Positions 1-5,957 of a DNA stretch of 15,164 nucleotides are shown here, piece by piece. Source of the stretch: Treponema sp. (GTDB lineage Bacteria; Spirochaetota; Spirochaetia; Treponematales; UBA12059); assembly GCA_012517645.1 (NCBI GenBank), contig JAAYUR010000086.1:1-15164 (forward strand), given 5' to 3'. The position numbers were made by a program, and so were the translations under genes. Position 1 is the first letter of the stretch. The number at the start of each line of letters is the position of its first letter. The notes beneath the pieces were generated by a model that was not told the origin of the DNA, searched no databases, and saw only the letters and a program-made list of their open reading frames with translations.

Positions 1-289
1 AATCGAAGGCTATACAGGCGGATAGCTTCTTTCCCGGCAGGGCGGCCTTGAGGTAGTCGCAGAGACCCTGGGTGGCCTTTCGGACCACCAGGAGGTTCAT
101 ACGGTTCGTTCCTCCGCCTATCTTGCCCCGGAGGCCCCCGGTACCGAACTCGAGGTCTCGGTAGAAGCGGTCCTCCAGCTCCTTCCAGTCCTCCCGTGAA
201 AGGAGGTCCTCGACTTCCTTCCGGAAGGAGGCCTCGGTCTCCTGGTCTATATAGGCACGTGCCCGGTCCTGCAGTTCCTTCCTGTTCAT
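1..289 (-). CDS. Phosphohexomutase (phosphoglucomutase/phosphomannomutase family), N-terminal part, cut by window edge
   Basis: Only the first 96 codons lie in the window; the gene runs off at position 1. I translated it by hand on the minus strand from the ATG at 289-287, which has a good Shine-Dalgarno sequence (GGAGG, complement of 295-299) five bases upstream. The N-terminus is a charged helix, followed at residues 45-65 by DLEFGTGGLRG and then GGGTNRMN, the signature of the N-terminal domain of alpha-D-phosphohexomutases of the long PGM2-like type. These enzymes interconvert hexose (or pentose) 1- and 6(5)-phosphates through a phosphoserine in the cytoplasm. The phosphoserine loop lies beyond the window edge, so substrate preference cannot be judged. 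It follows the HAD phosphatase gene by 85 bases on the same strand and may be co-transcribed with it. Confidence 0.85.
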   Translation of the reverse strand, partial: MNRKELQDRARAYIDQETEASFRKEVEDLLSREDWKELEDRFYRDLEFGTGGLRGKIGGGTNRMNLLVVRKATQGLCDYLKAALPGKKLSACIAFD

Positions 290-374
290 GATTTCCTCCC
301 GGTGGATGATTTTTGCCCCGCGCCCCGGACCACACCTGGCGGCGATGCGGCCTCCGCGCTCTTCTCCAGTATAA

Positions 375-1031
375 TCAAGGTTCGGACAGGATGGCCAGGA
401 GATCCTCGGGGGTTCGGGCTATGCTCCGGGCGCCTTCCGCTTCGAGCTCCGAGATGTCCCGGTATCCCCAGGCTACGCCGATCGGAACCATCCCCGCGTT
501 CCGGGCGGTTCGGATGTCCACGGCGGAATCCCCGACGAAGAAGACTCGATCCGGGGCAAGGCCCAGATCCCGGGCGATCTCCAGGGCCGCCGCCGGGTCG
601 GGTTTGCGGGGGCGCCTGTCGTCGGCGCCCAAAGCTCGGAAAAACCGGGTTTCCGGAAAGAGGGCGGCCAGAAGGGGGGATACGGCCTCGTCGGGCTTGT
701 TCGTCAGGACGGAGAGGGGGATACCCCGGGCCTGGAGGGACGCCAGCAGTGCAGGGATTCCGGGAAAGGGGACGGAGCGGACCGCGGGGGCCGCCTGGTA
801 GAGCCTGCGGAAGCTCCGCTCTAGGAGCCGGATTTCCTCGTCCGTCCGCCGATCCTCGGGCAGGGATAGCCGGGAAAGCTCCAAGGATCCCCAGCCCACC
901 CGGGACCGGTAGGCTTCCCGGGGAAGGGGAGGGCAGCGCCGTTCCGCAAGGGCGGCGTTCATGGCCGCGGCGATGTCCGGCAGTGTATCCACCAGGGTTC
1001 CGTCCAGGTCGAAGATCAGGGCTCGGTCCAT
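375..1031 (-). CDS. gph: HAD-superfamily phosphatase, phosphoglycolate phosphatase-like
   Basis: This 218-residue protein has all four haloacid dehalogenase motifs. Motif I is DLDGT with nucleophile Asp8 and acid/base Asp10. Motif II is LTNK with Thr110. Motif III is KPDP with Lys143. Motif IV is GDS with Asp168 and a following Asp172. The helical cap between residues 15 and 85 (subclass C1) and the length match Gph/PpaX-type enzymes. These dephosphorylate 2-phosphoglycolate, for example from repair of oxidised DNA ends, or pyrophosphate and other small phosphoesters. The family assignment is secure; the substrate is inferred. The ATG start has an AAAGGA ribosome binding site. A strong promoter lies on the minus strand at 1092-1120, and the next gene downstream is the phosphohexomutase. 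Confidence 0.85.
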   Translation of the reverse strand: MDRALIFDLDGTLVDTLPDIAAAMNAALAERRCPPLPREAYRSRVGWGSLELSRLSLPEDRRTDEEIRLLERSFRRLYQAAPAVRSVPFPGIPALLASLQARGIPLSVLTNKPDEAVSPLLAALFPETRFFRALGADDRRPRKPDPAAALEIARDLGLAPDRVFFVGDSAVDIRTARNAGMVPIGVAWGYRDISELEAEGARSIARTPEDLLAILSEP

Positions 1032-1091
1032 TGGGTCCTTTCCGATCCGCCGACGGACAGTGTACCTTGTGTAAGATCCGCGGCGCGGACG

Positions 1092-1120
1092 AGTCTAGTC
1101 GGGCCTAGAGGGAGTGTCAA
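1092..1120 (-). promoter_or_regulatory. Sigma-70 promoter for the HAD phosphatase gene
   Basis: On the minus strand, TTGACA (1115-1120, perfect -35) is followed after 17 bases by TAGACT (1092-1097, 4 of 6 matches to -10). It points toward the phosphatase start at 1031, giving a leader of about 55 bases. It sits within the 95-base divergent spacer shared with the RNA methyltransferase gene, whose own promoter I could not identify. Confidence 0.6.
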
Positions 1121-1126
1121 TTCTTC

Positions 1127-1969
1127 ATGGGAAGACGAGGAGCGGAACGGGGGAAGGAGGCGTTTCTCCGGAGGTACGAGATCCTGTTCGGGGATCGGTT
1201 TCCGGGCTTGGCGGCTGCCCTGGAGCTGCCCCCGGACAGCGTCGACTTTTCCGAACGCCTCGTCCGGCCCTACCGAATGGACCGGGCATCCGTATTGGCC
1301 GCCCGGAGCCTTCCCTTGCCGGAGGAGGGGCGCGTCCTGGACGCCTGCGCGGCTCCGGGCGGCAAGTCCCTGGTCCTGGCATCCCGTATGGCGGACCGGC
1401 CGGGGCTGTCCCTGACCGCTAACGAGCTCTCCTCGGAGCGAAGGAGGCGCTTGAAGGAAGTCCTGGCCCATCACCTGCCGTCGGATCTCGCGGCACGGGT
1501 CACTGTAACCGGTTTCGACGCGGCCGCCCGTGCCCGGCGGGAGAGAGAAGCCTGGGAAGCCATCCTCCTGGACGCCCCCTGCTCCAGCGAACGCCATGTC
1601 CTGGCTTCTCCGGCCCACATGGCCCTCTGGTCGGAAGCCCGGGTGAGGAACCTGGCTGCCCGGCAATGGTCCCTCCTCTCCGGAGCGTTCCTGCTTCTGA
1701 GGCCCGGGGGCTCCCTCGTGTACTCCACCTGCGCCCTCTCCCCGGAGGAGAACGACGGCGTGGCCGGCCGCCTGGCGACCAAGTACGGCGAGAGCGTCGT
1801 CTTCGAGCCGGTGACGGATCAGGAAACGAAGCCGGAGGATCCGATTTTCGAGCGGACCCGGTTCGGAATCCTCATCCTTCCCGACTCCGCCGGTGGCGCG
1901 GGTCCCATGTACATATGCAGGGTACGGAAAGCAAGAGCCCTCGGATACCTGTCACCCCAAGCTTCGTAA
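1127..1969 (+). CDS. RNA (cytosine-5)-methyltransferase, NOL1/NOP2/Sun (RsmB/RsmF) family
   Basis: This 280-residue protein is the catalytic core of an m5C RNA methyltransferase. The SAM-binding motif DACAAPGGK is at residues 72-80. Motif IV DAPCSS (Cys152) and motif VI YSTCALSPEEN (Cys202) supply the cysteine pair diagnostic of the family: Cys202 as nucleophile, Cys152 for product release. There is no N-terminal NusB-like domain as in RsmB and no C-terminal PUA-like extension as in RsmF. The compact form, with DAPCSSERH after the catalytic motif, resembles NSUN4-type enzymes. The target is probably rRNA or tRNA, but the base cannot be read from sequence. The start is ATG with a purine-rich AGAGGGAG about 11 bases upstream. 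It ends 21 bases before a convergent gene. Confidence 0.88.
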   Translation: MGRRGAERGKEAFLRRYEILFGDRFPGLAAALELPPDSVDFSERLVRPYRMDRASVLAARSLPLPEEGRVLDACAAPGGKSLVLASRMADRPGLSLTANELSSERRRRLKEVLAHHLPSDLAARVTVTGFDAAARARREREAWEAILLDAPCSSERHVLASPAHMALWSEARVRNLAARQWSLLSGAFLLLRPGGSLVYSTCALSPEENDGVAGRLATKYGESVVFEPVTDQETKPEDPIFERTRFGILILPDSAGGAGPMYICRVRKARALGYLSPQAS

Positions 1970-1990
1970 CACTATCCTTCTGCCACGGAA

Positions 1991-2332
1991 TCAGGCCTTG
2001 TTCAGGTCCTCTTCCTTCCCGCCCAGTTTCCGGAATTGGGCCTCCTTTTCCTGGACGCTCTTTTCCAGCTCGGAGATCTTTTCAAGAATTTCCCGAACCG
2101 CCGGGGTTTCCCGGCTTACAGTCTTCTGGCCTTTTTCCACCAGGACCTCGTAGACCTCGGCGCCCAGGCGGGCGGTCATCTTCTCGGCCTGGCTGCGCAG
2201 CTGGACGATCTCGACCTTGAGGACTCCCATCTCGCCCCACTGCTGGGCCTTTTCCCCGGCCTTCGCCAGAATGTCCTTCGAGGTGTCCAACCCGGTGTTG
2301 ACGATGTTCTTGATCTTCTCGGAAAAGGTCAT
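1991..2332 (-). CDS. Small hypothetical helical/coiled-coil protein
   Basis: I do not recognise a named family. The 113-residue protein is highly charged (Lys/Glu rich), has no cysteine, no signal peptide and no membrane segment. The N-terminal third (residues 1-35, with VNTGLDTSKDILAKAGEKAQ) looks like an amphipathic helix similar to those of stress or cell-envelope-associated small proteins. The C-terminal region, residues 78-103, has regularly spaced hydrophobics (ILEKISELEKSVQEKEAQF) typical of a coiled coil. The ATG is preceded by AGGGGG. It is convergent with the RNA methyltransferase and divergent from nrdR. A weak promoter-like TTGAGG-N17-TAATAA lies at 2347-2375. It looks like a real gene by start, ribosome binding site and composition; function unknown. 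Confidence 0.7.
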   Translation of the reverse strand: MTFSEKIKNIVNTGLDTSKDILAKAGEKAQQWGEMGVLKVEIVQLRSQAEKMTARLGAEVYEVLVEKGQKTVSRETPAVREILEKISELEKSVQEKEAQFRKLGGKEEDLNKA

Positions 2333-2443
2333 AGTACCCCCTAGAGTTATTAAGGATCCGAAATGCCTTCCTCAATAACATAGCCTCTTTGCCGGCCTCG
2401 GGAAAGGTTTTTCCGGTCTATCGAAGTTTTTTTCCGGAAAGTC

Positions 2444-2472
2444 TTGACATCCCTCTTTTCAGCTACTATATC
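2444..2472 (+). promoter_or_regulatory. Promoter of the nrdR-nrdD operon
   Basis: TTGACA (2444-2449, perfect -35) is followed after 17 bases by TATATC (2467-2472, 4 of 6). It lies in an AT-rich stretch that stands out from the GC-rich surroundings and gives a leader of about 115 bases before nrdR. The -10 is inside the first NrdR-like box, so repressor binding would block RNA polymerase. A second -10-like TATATT lies at 2508-2513 without a good -35. Confidence 0.6.
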
Positions 2473-2478
2473 CTGTAG
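2463..2478 (+). promoter_or_regulatory. NrdR box 1 (candidate)
   Basis: The 16-base site CTACTATATCCTGTAG matches the core of the known NrdR box (acaCwAtATaTwGtgt) at most central positions and has CTAC/GTAG ends in inverted orientation. It overlaps the -10 of the operon promoter and lies upstream of nrdR itself. NrdR boxes characteristically occur in pairs; the partner is 32 bases downstream, about three helical turns. Confidence 0.65.
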
Positions 2479-2494
2479 TCGATCCGGATAGTTA

Positions 2495-2510
2495 CTACTA
2501 TAGGTTGTAT
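2495..2510 (+). promoter_or_regulatory. NrdR box 2 (candidate)
   Basis: CTACTATAGGTTGTAT begins with the same eight bases (CTACTATA) as box 1 and keeps the TTGT right half of the consensus. Its start is exactly 32 bases after the start of box 1, leaving a 16-base linker, which is the spacing known for tandem NrdR boxes. Confidence 0.65.
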
Positions 2511-2539
2511 ATTCTGATTGCAAAAAGGATACCAAGGGG

Positions 2540-2596
2540 ATGCCGGACCGGGATTCTGGACAGAGAAATCGTAGATTCAATCGGAGCGTCTCATGA
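2540..2596 (+). CDS. Possible 18-codon leader ORF overlapping nrdR start
   Basis: A short open frame, ATG at 2540, encodes MPDRDSGQRNRRFNRSVS and stops with TGA at 2594-2596. The stop overlaps the nrdR ATG in an ATGA arrangement typical of translational coupling. AAAGGA at 2524-2529 lies about ten bases upstream of its start. nrdR has its own modest GGAG, so the small frame may be chance. No similarity to a known leader peptide is apparent. Confidence 0.25.
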   Translation: MPDRDSGQRNRRFNRSVS

Positions 2597-3069
2597 GGTG
2601 TCCTCACTGCGGAAGCCTGGACGATCGGGTCATAGATTCTCGGACCCTGGCGAACGGCGAGAGCATCCGGAGGCGTCGGGAATGCCTGGCCTGCGAATTC
2701 CGGTTCACCAGCTACGAGCGGATCGAGGAAAAGCCTCTCATGGTGGTAAAACGGGACGGACGACGGGAACCCTTCGAACGGGCAAAACTGGAGAGGGGTA
2801 TCCAGAGGGCCGTCGAAAAGCGGCCCATATCCCAGCTTTCCATCGAGAACATCGTGAACGAGATCGAGGACGAGGCCGCGGTCCGGGGCAAGGGCGGAAA
2901 CGAGATCGCCAGCTCCGCCCTGGGCGACATGGTCCTCCATCGGTTATACGACATAGACAAGGTGGCGTACGTCCGTTTTATGGCCGTATACCGAAGCTTC
3001 GAAAGCGTGGATGAGTTCATAAAGGTTATCGATCGGATCGAGTCGGAGAGAAAAGGGCCTGCCCTGTGA
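2593..3069 (+). CDS. nrdR: Transcriptional repressor NrdR
   Basis: This 158-residue protein has the usual NrdR length and layout. A rubredoxin-like zinc ribbon (CPHC at residues 3-6, CLAC at 31-34) with the basic segment ESIRRRREC binds DNA. Residues 47-137 form an ATP cone, which senses ATP/dATP and controls oligomer state. NrdR represses ribonucleotide reductase genes when dATP is high. Its place at the head of a class III nrd operon, behind two NrdR-like boxes, argues for autoregulation. The ATG start is preceded by GGAG (2583-2586) six bases upstream. It is followed by a 170-base structured GC-rich spacer before nrdD. Confidence 0.97.
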   Translation: MRCPHCGSLDDRVIDSRTLANGESIRRRRECLACEFRFTSYERIEEKPLMVVKRDGRREPFERAKLERGIQRAVEKRPISQLSIENIVNEIEDEAAVRGKGGNEIASSALGDMVLHRLYDIDKVAYVRFMAVYRSFESVDEFIKVIDRIESERKGPAL

Positions 3070-3100
3070 AGGTCGTGAAGGCATCGTGATGTAGGGAACG

Positions 3101-3177
3101 GGCCGCGCGTCGGCTTGGGAGGCGGCGCGCGGCCGGGCGGAAAGGAGGCTTCCCGGACCCGGGGCCGCGGCTCCGGG
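3101..3177 (+). other. Structured GC-rich spacer between nrdR and nrdD (two strong hairpins)
   Basis: Within the 170-base nrdR-nrdD gap are two strong inverted repeats. The first is a perfect 9-bp stem GGCCGCGCG/CGCGCGGCC (3101-3109 with 3126-3134, 16-base loop). The second is an 8-bp stem with one G-U pair, CCCGGGGC/GCTCCGGG (3158-3165 with 3170-3177, CGCG loop). No T-run follows either, so they are not classic terminators. A free AAAGGAGG (3141-3148) lies between them with no start codon nearby. They may stabilise or process the mRNA or set relative expression of nrdR and nrdD. Confidence 0.45.
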
Positions 3178-3239
3178 TTCGGGAACCGCTCGGGGCAACC
3201 GGGCATCGGCCGCCCTGTTTCCGGTCCTGGGAGGGGACT

Positions 3240-5354
3240 ATGTCGGATCAGAATGTCTTCCCCGAGTGGAGGAGCTTCCTGGGCTCCCCGGCCGGGGAGG
3301 ATGATGGCTCGTTCATCAAATCCGTCGTCAAGCGGTCCGGGCAGGTCGAGCGATACGACCGCTCCAAGATCGAAGCGGCTATAGCCAAGGCCTTCCGGGC
3401 GGTTTCCGGCGTCGTGGATTCGGACAAGGTCGGACGCCTTGCGGACGCGGTGGAAGAGAGGCTGCGCCTCATGCTGGCGGGCCGCCACCGGAACTCTATA
3501 CCCGCCATAGAGGAGATCCAGGACGTCGTGGAGACAATCCTGGTGGAGTCGAAGGAGGTGGAGGTCGCCAAGGCCTACATCCTCTACCGAGCCCGTCACG
3601 AGGTCCTCCGGGACACCAAGACCCTCATGCTGGACATCAACTCCACCATGGACGGCTACCTGGCCCAGGCGGACTGGAGGGTCAAGGAGAACGCCAACGT
3701 CAACTATTCCTTGGGCGGGCTCATCCTGCACAATTCGGGCTCCATCACCGCGAACTACTGGCTCAAGAACATCTATCCCGAGGAGATCGCGGAAGCCCAC
3801 AGATCCGCGGACTTCCACATCCACGACCTGTCCATGTTCTCCGGCTATTGCGCCGGCTGGTCCCTCCGGGCCTTGATCAAGGAGGGGTTCGGCGGGGTTC
3901 CGGACAAGATCTCCTCCACACCGGCCAAGCACCTTTCCACCCTTGTCCAACAGATGGTGAACTTCCTGGGGGTCCTGCAAAACGAATGGGCGGGGGCCCA
4001 AGCCCTCTCGTCCTTCGATACCTACCTGGCCCCCTTCGTGAAGGCCGACTCTATGCCGGAGTCGGAGGTTAAGCAATGCGTCCAGAGCTTCCTGTTCGGA
4101 GTGAACACCCCCAGCCGCTGGGGAAGCCAGGCCCCCTTCACGAACATAACCCTGGACTGGACCGTACCGGCGGACTTGGCAAAGATGCCCGCGATCGTAG
4201 GAGGGCGGGAACAGCCCTTCACCTACGGGGACTGCCAGGCGGAGATGGACCTGATCAACAAGGTCTTCATCGACCTTCTGCTGGAAGGCGACGCGGAGGG
4301 CCGCGGGTTCCAGTATCCTATCCCGACGTATAACGTCACCCGGGACTTCAACTGGGACAGCCCCAACGCCCGCCGCCTCTTCGAGATGACCGCCAAGTAC
4401 GGCACCCACTACTTCCAGAATTTCATCAACTCCGACCTGGATCCCGGGGACGTCCGTTCCATGTGCTGCCGCCTCCAACTGGACAAACGGGAACTCCGCA
4501 AACGGGGAGGGGGCCTGTTCGGGAGCGACGAGCTCACGGGCTCCATCGGGGTGGTCACCCTGAACCTGCCCCGGATCGGGTACCTGGCGGATTCCCGGAC
4601 GGACTTCTTCCGCCGACTGGACCGCCTCCTGGAACTCGCCGCCCGGAGCCTCGGGATCAAGCGGAAAGTCTGTTCCCGGCTTCTGGAAGCCGGTCTCTTC
4701 CCGTATACCCGCCGGTACCTGAAAACCTTCGACAACCACTTCTCCACCATCGGCCTGGTGGGAATGCACGAATGCTGTCTAAACTTCCTGGGCAAGGGGA
4801 TCGAGACGCCCGACGGCAAGGCCTTCTCCCTGGAGGTTCTGGGATACATGCGCAAGCGGCTCCAGGATTTCCAGGAGGAGACGGGAGTACTCTTCAACCT
4901 GGAGGCGACCCCGGCGGAGAGCACCTCCTACCGTCTTGCCAAGCATGACAAGAAGCAATTCCCCCAGATCATCACCTCCGGCCGGGAGGAGCCCTATTAC
5001 ACCAACTCGTCCCAGCTTCCCGCGGAGTACACGGAGGATCTCTTCGACGCCCTGGATCACCAGGAGGAGCTCCAGACCCAGTACACCGGGGGAACGGTCT
5101 TCCATATCTTCCTGGGGGAGGCCGTTGAGGAGTGGGAGGCGGTCCGTGACCTGGTAAAGGCCGTCGCGAGCCGGTATCGGATCCCCTACTTCACCATCTC
5201 CCCGACATTCTCGATCTGCCCCGTCCACGGCTACCTTTCGGGCAAGCATTTCGCCTGCCCCAAATGCAAGGATGAGAAAGAGGCCCGGCTTCGGGAGGAG
5301 ATCCGGACGCTGGAGATGGAACTGATGGAAGGAACAAGGGGGCCTCTCGCCTGA
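3240..5354 (+). CDS. nrdD: Anaerobic ribonucleoside-triphosphate reductase, catalytic subunit lacking its glycyl-radical loop
   Basis: This is the catalytic part of class III ribonucleotide reductase, reducing NTPs to dNTPs without oxygen. Residues 24-124 form an ATP cone for dATP feedback. YCAGWSL carries Cys204 and MCCRLQLD carries Cys409/Cys410, the regions of the active-site cysteines on the ten-stranded barrel. The C-terminus has the zinc-site segment SICPVHGYL and FACPKC (Cys660, Cys673, Cys676). Ordinary NrdD continues within a few residues into the EVYSRVVGYY glycyl-radical loop. Here it instead ends with 28 residues containing a heptad helix (Leu684, Ile688, Leu691, Leu695) and a TGA. 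The missing loop is in the next gene, 27 bases on and in the same frame. The ATG start has GGGAGGGG upstream. Confidence 0.95.
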   Translation: MSDQNVFPEWRSFLGSPAGEDDGSFIKSVVKRSGQVERYDRSKIEAAIAKAFRAVSGVVDSDKVGRLADAVEERLRLMLAGRHRNSIPAIEEIQDVVETILVESKEVEVAKAYILYRARHEVLRDTKTLMLDINSTMDGYLAQADWRVKENANVNYSLGGLILHNSGSITANYWLKNIYPEEIAEAHRSADFHIHDLSMFSGYCAGWSLRALIKEGFGGVPDKISSTPAKHLSTLVQQMVNFLGVLQNEWAGAQALSSFDTYLAPFVKADSMPESEVKQCVQSFLFGVNTPSRWGSQAPFTNITLDWTVPADLAKMPAIVGGREQPFTYGDCQAEMDLINKVFIDLLLEGDAEGRGFQYPIPTYNVTRDFNWDSPNARRLFEMTAKYGTHYFQNFINSDLDPGDVRSMCCRLQLDKRELRKRGGGLFGSDELTGSIGVVTLNLPRIGYLADSRTDFFRRLDRLLELAARSLGIKRKVCSRLLEAGLFPYTRRYLKTFDNHFSTIGLVGMHECCLNFLGKGIETPDGKAFSLEVLGYMRKRLQDFQEETGVLFNLEATPAESTSYRLAKHDKKQFPQIITSGREEPYYTNSSQLPAEYTEDLFDALDHQEELQTQYTGGTVFHIFLGEAVEEWEAVRDLVKAVASRYRIPYFTISPTFSICPVHGYLSGKHFACPKCKDEKEARLREEIRTLEMELMEGTRGPLA

Positions 5355-5381
5355 GTCCCGTCGATATTAGTTGGAGGGTAT

Positions 5382-5951
5382 ATGGATACGGCAACGATCG
5401 AAAAAAAGCTAAGCTCCCTTAAGGCGGACCTTGCAGCCGTGCAGGGAACCCCGACGGAGGTGTACAGCCGGATCGTGGGGTATTATCGATCCGTCAAGAA
5501 CTGGAATGCGGGCAAGCGGGAAGAGTTCACCCGTCGGGCGACGTACCGTCTGCCCGCCGGCGTCCCCTCGGCCTCGGGCGACCCCGCACCGGCCCCCGCT
5601 CCGATCGGAGGCCATGCCCTGCTGTGGGAGTCCCCGGCGGAGCATCCGGATCACCGGACCTGTGAACAGGCTCCTACCCTGAGCGACGTGATGGGCCCGG
5701 CCTCGTATATCCTCTTCACTCGCCGGTCCTGCCCCAATTGTCCGGCCGTCCGGGAATACCTAGACGGTACGGGCCTGCTCGGGCAGGAGGCGGACGTGGA
5801 CACGTCGGAGGGATTGGAGCTCGCCCGCAGCTACGGCGTCCTGGCCTGCCCGACCGCGGTGCTCCGGGATCTCGAGGATCGGGAAGTCTACCGGGCCTAC
5901 AGCGTCACGGAGCTCCGAGCCTTCCTGGAGACGGTGCCCGAGACGGTCTAG
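5382..5951 (+). CDS. Split NrdD glycyl-radical domain fused to a thioredoxin/glutaredoxin-like domain
   Basis: This 189-residue protein appears to be the missing C-terminus of NrdD plus a reductant. Residues 6-20 form a heptad helix (Ile6, Leu10, Leu13, Leu17, Val20). Residues 26-42, EVYSRIVGYYRSVKNWN, match the class III glycyl-radical loop, with Gly33 as the expected radical site, followed by GKREEF as in full-length NrdD. Residues 57-100 are a Pro/Ala-rich linker with a lone Cys94. Residues 106-187 look like a thioredoxin fold with CPNC (Cys117, Cys120) and ACPTAV at the cis-proline position. Inference: it supplies the radical and the dithiol that re-reduces the active site. It starts at an ATG with GGAGGG at 5373-5378. 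Only an in-frame TGA and nine sense codons separate it from nrdD, so occasional read-through fusion is possible. nrdG begins six bases after its stop. Confidence 0.85.
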   Translation: MDTATIEKKLSSLKADLAAVQGTPTEVYSRIVGYYRSVKNWNAGKREEFTRRATYRLPAGVPSASGDPAPAPAPIGGHALLWESPAEHPDHRTCEQAPTLSDVMGPASYILFTRRSCPNCPAVREYLDGTGLLGQEADVDTSEGLELARSYGVLACPTAVLRDLEDREVYRAYSVTELRAFLETVPETV

Positions 5952-5957
5952 GCTCCC

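Noticed and set aside
3070..3239. Cobalamin or other known riboswitch before nrdD
   Set aside because: AGGGAA is present by itself, but the other conserved B12-box and core elements are absent.
2712..4769. 685-codon open frame on the minus strand across nrdR and nrdD
   Set aside because: It is antisense to two clearly conserved genes, has low-complexity Gly/Val/Pro-rich composition typical of GC-rich shadow frames, and shows no domain.
5352..5354. TGA between nrdD and the radical protein read as selenocysteine or a reassigned codon
   Set aside because: TGA is the normal stop of the phosphatase, nrdR and nrdG genes here, the surrounding residues are not a conserved catalytic site, and a ribosome binding site plus ATG follow. 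Occasional read-through or a sequencing error cannot be fully excluded.
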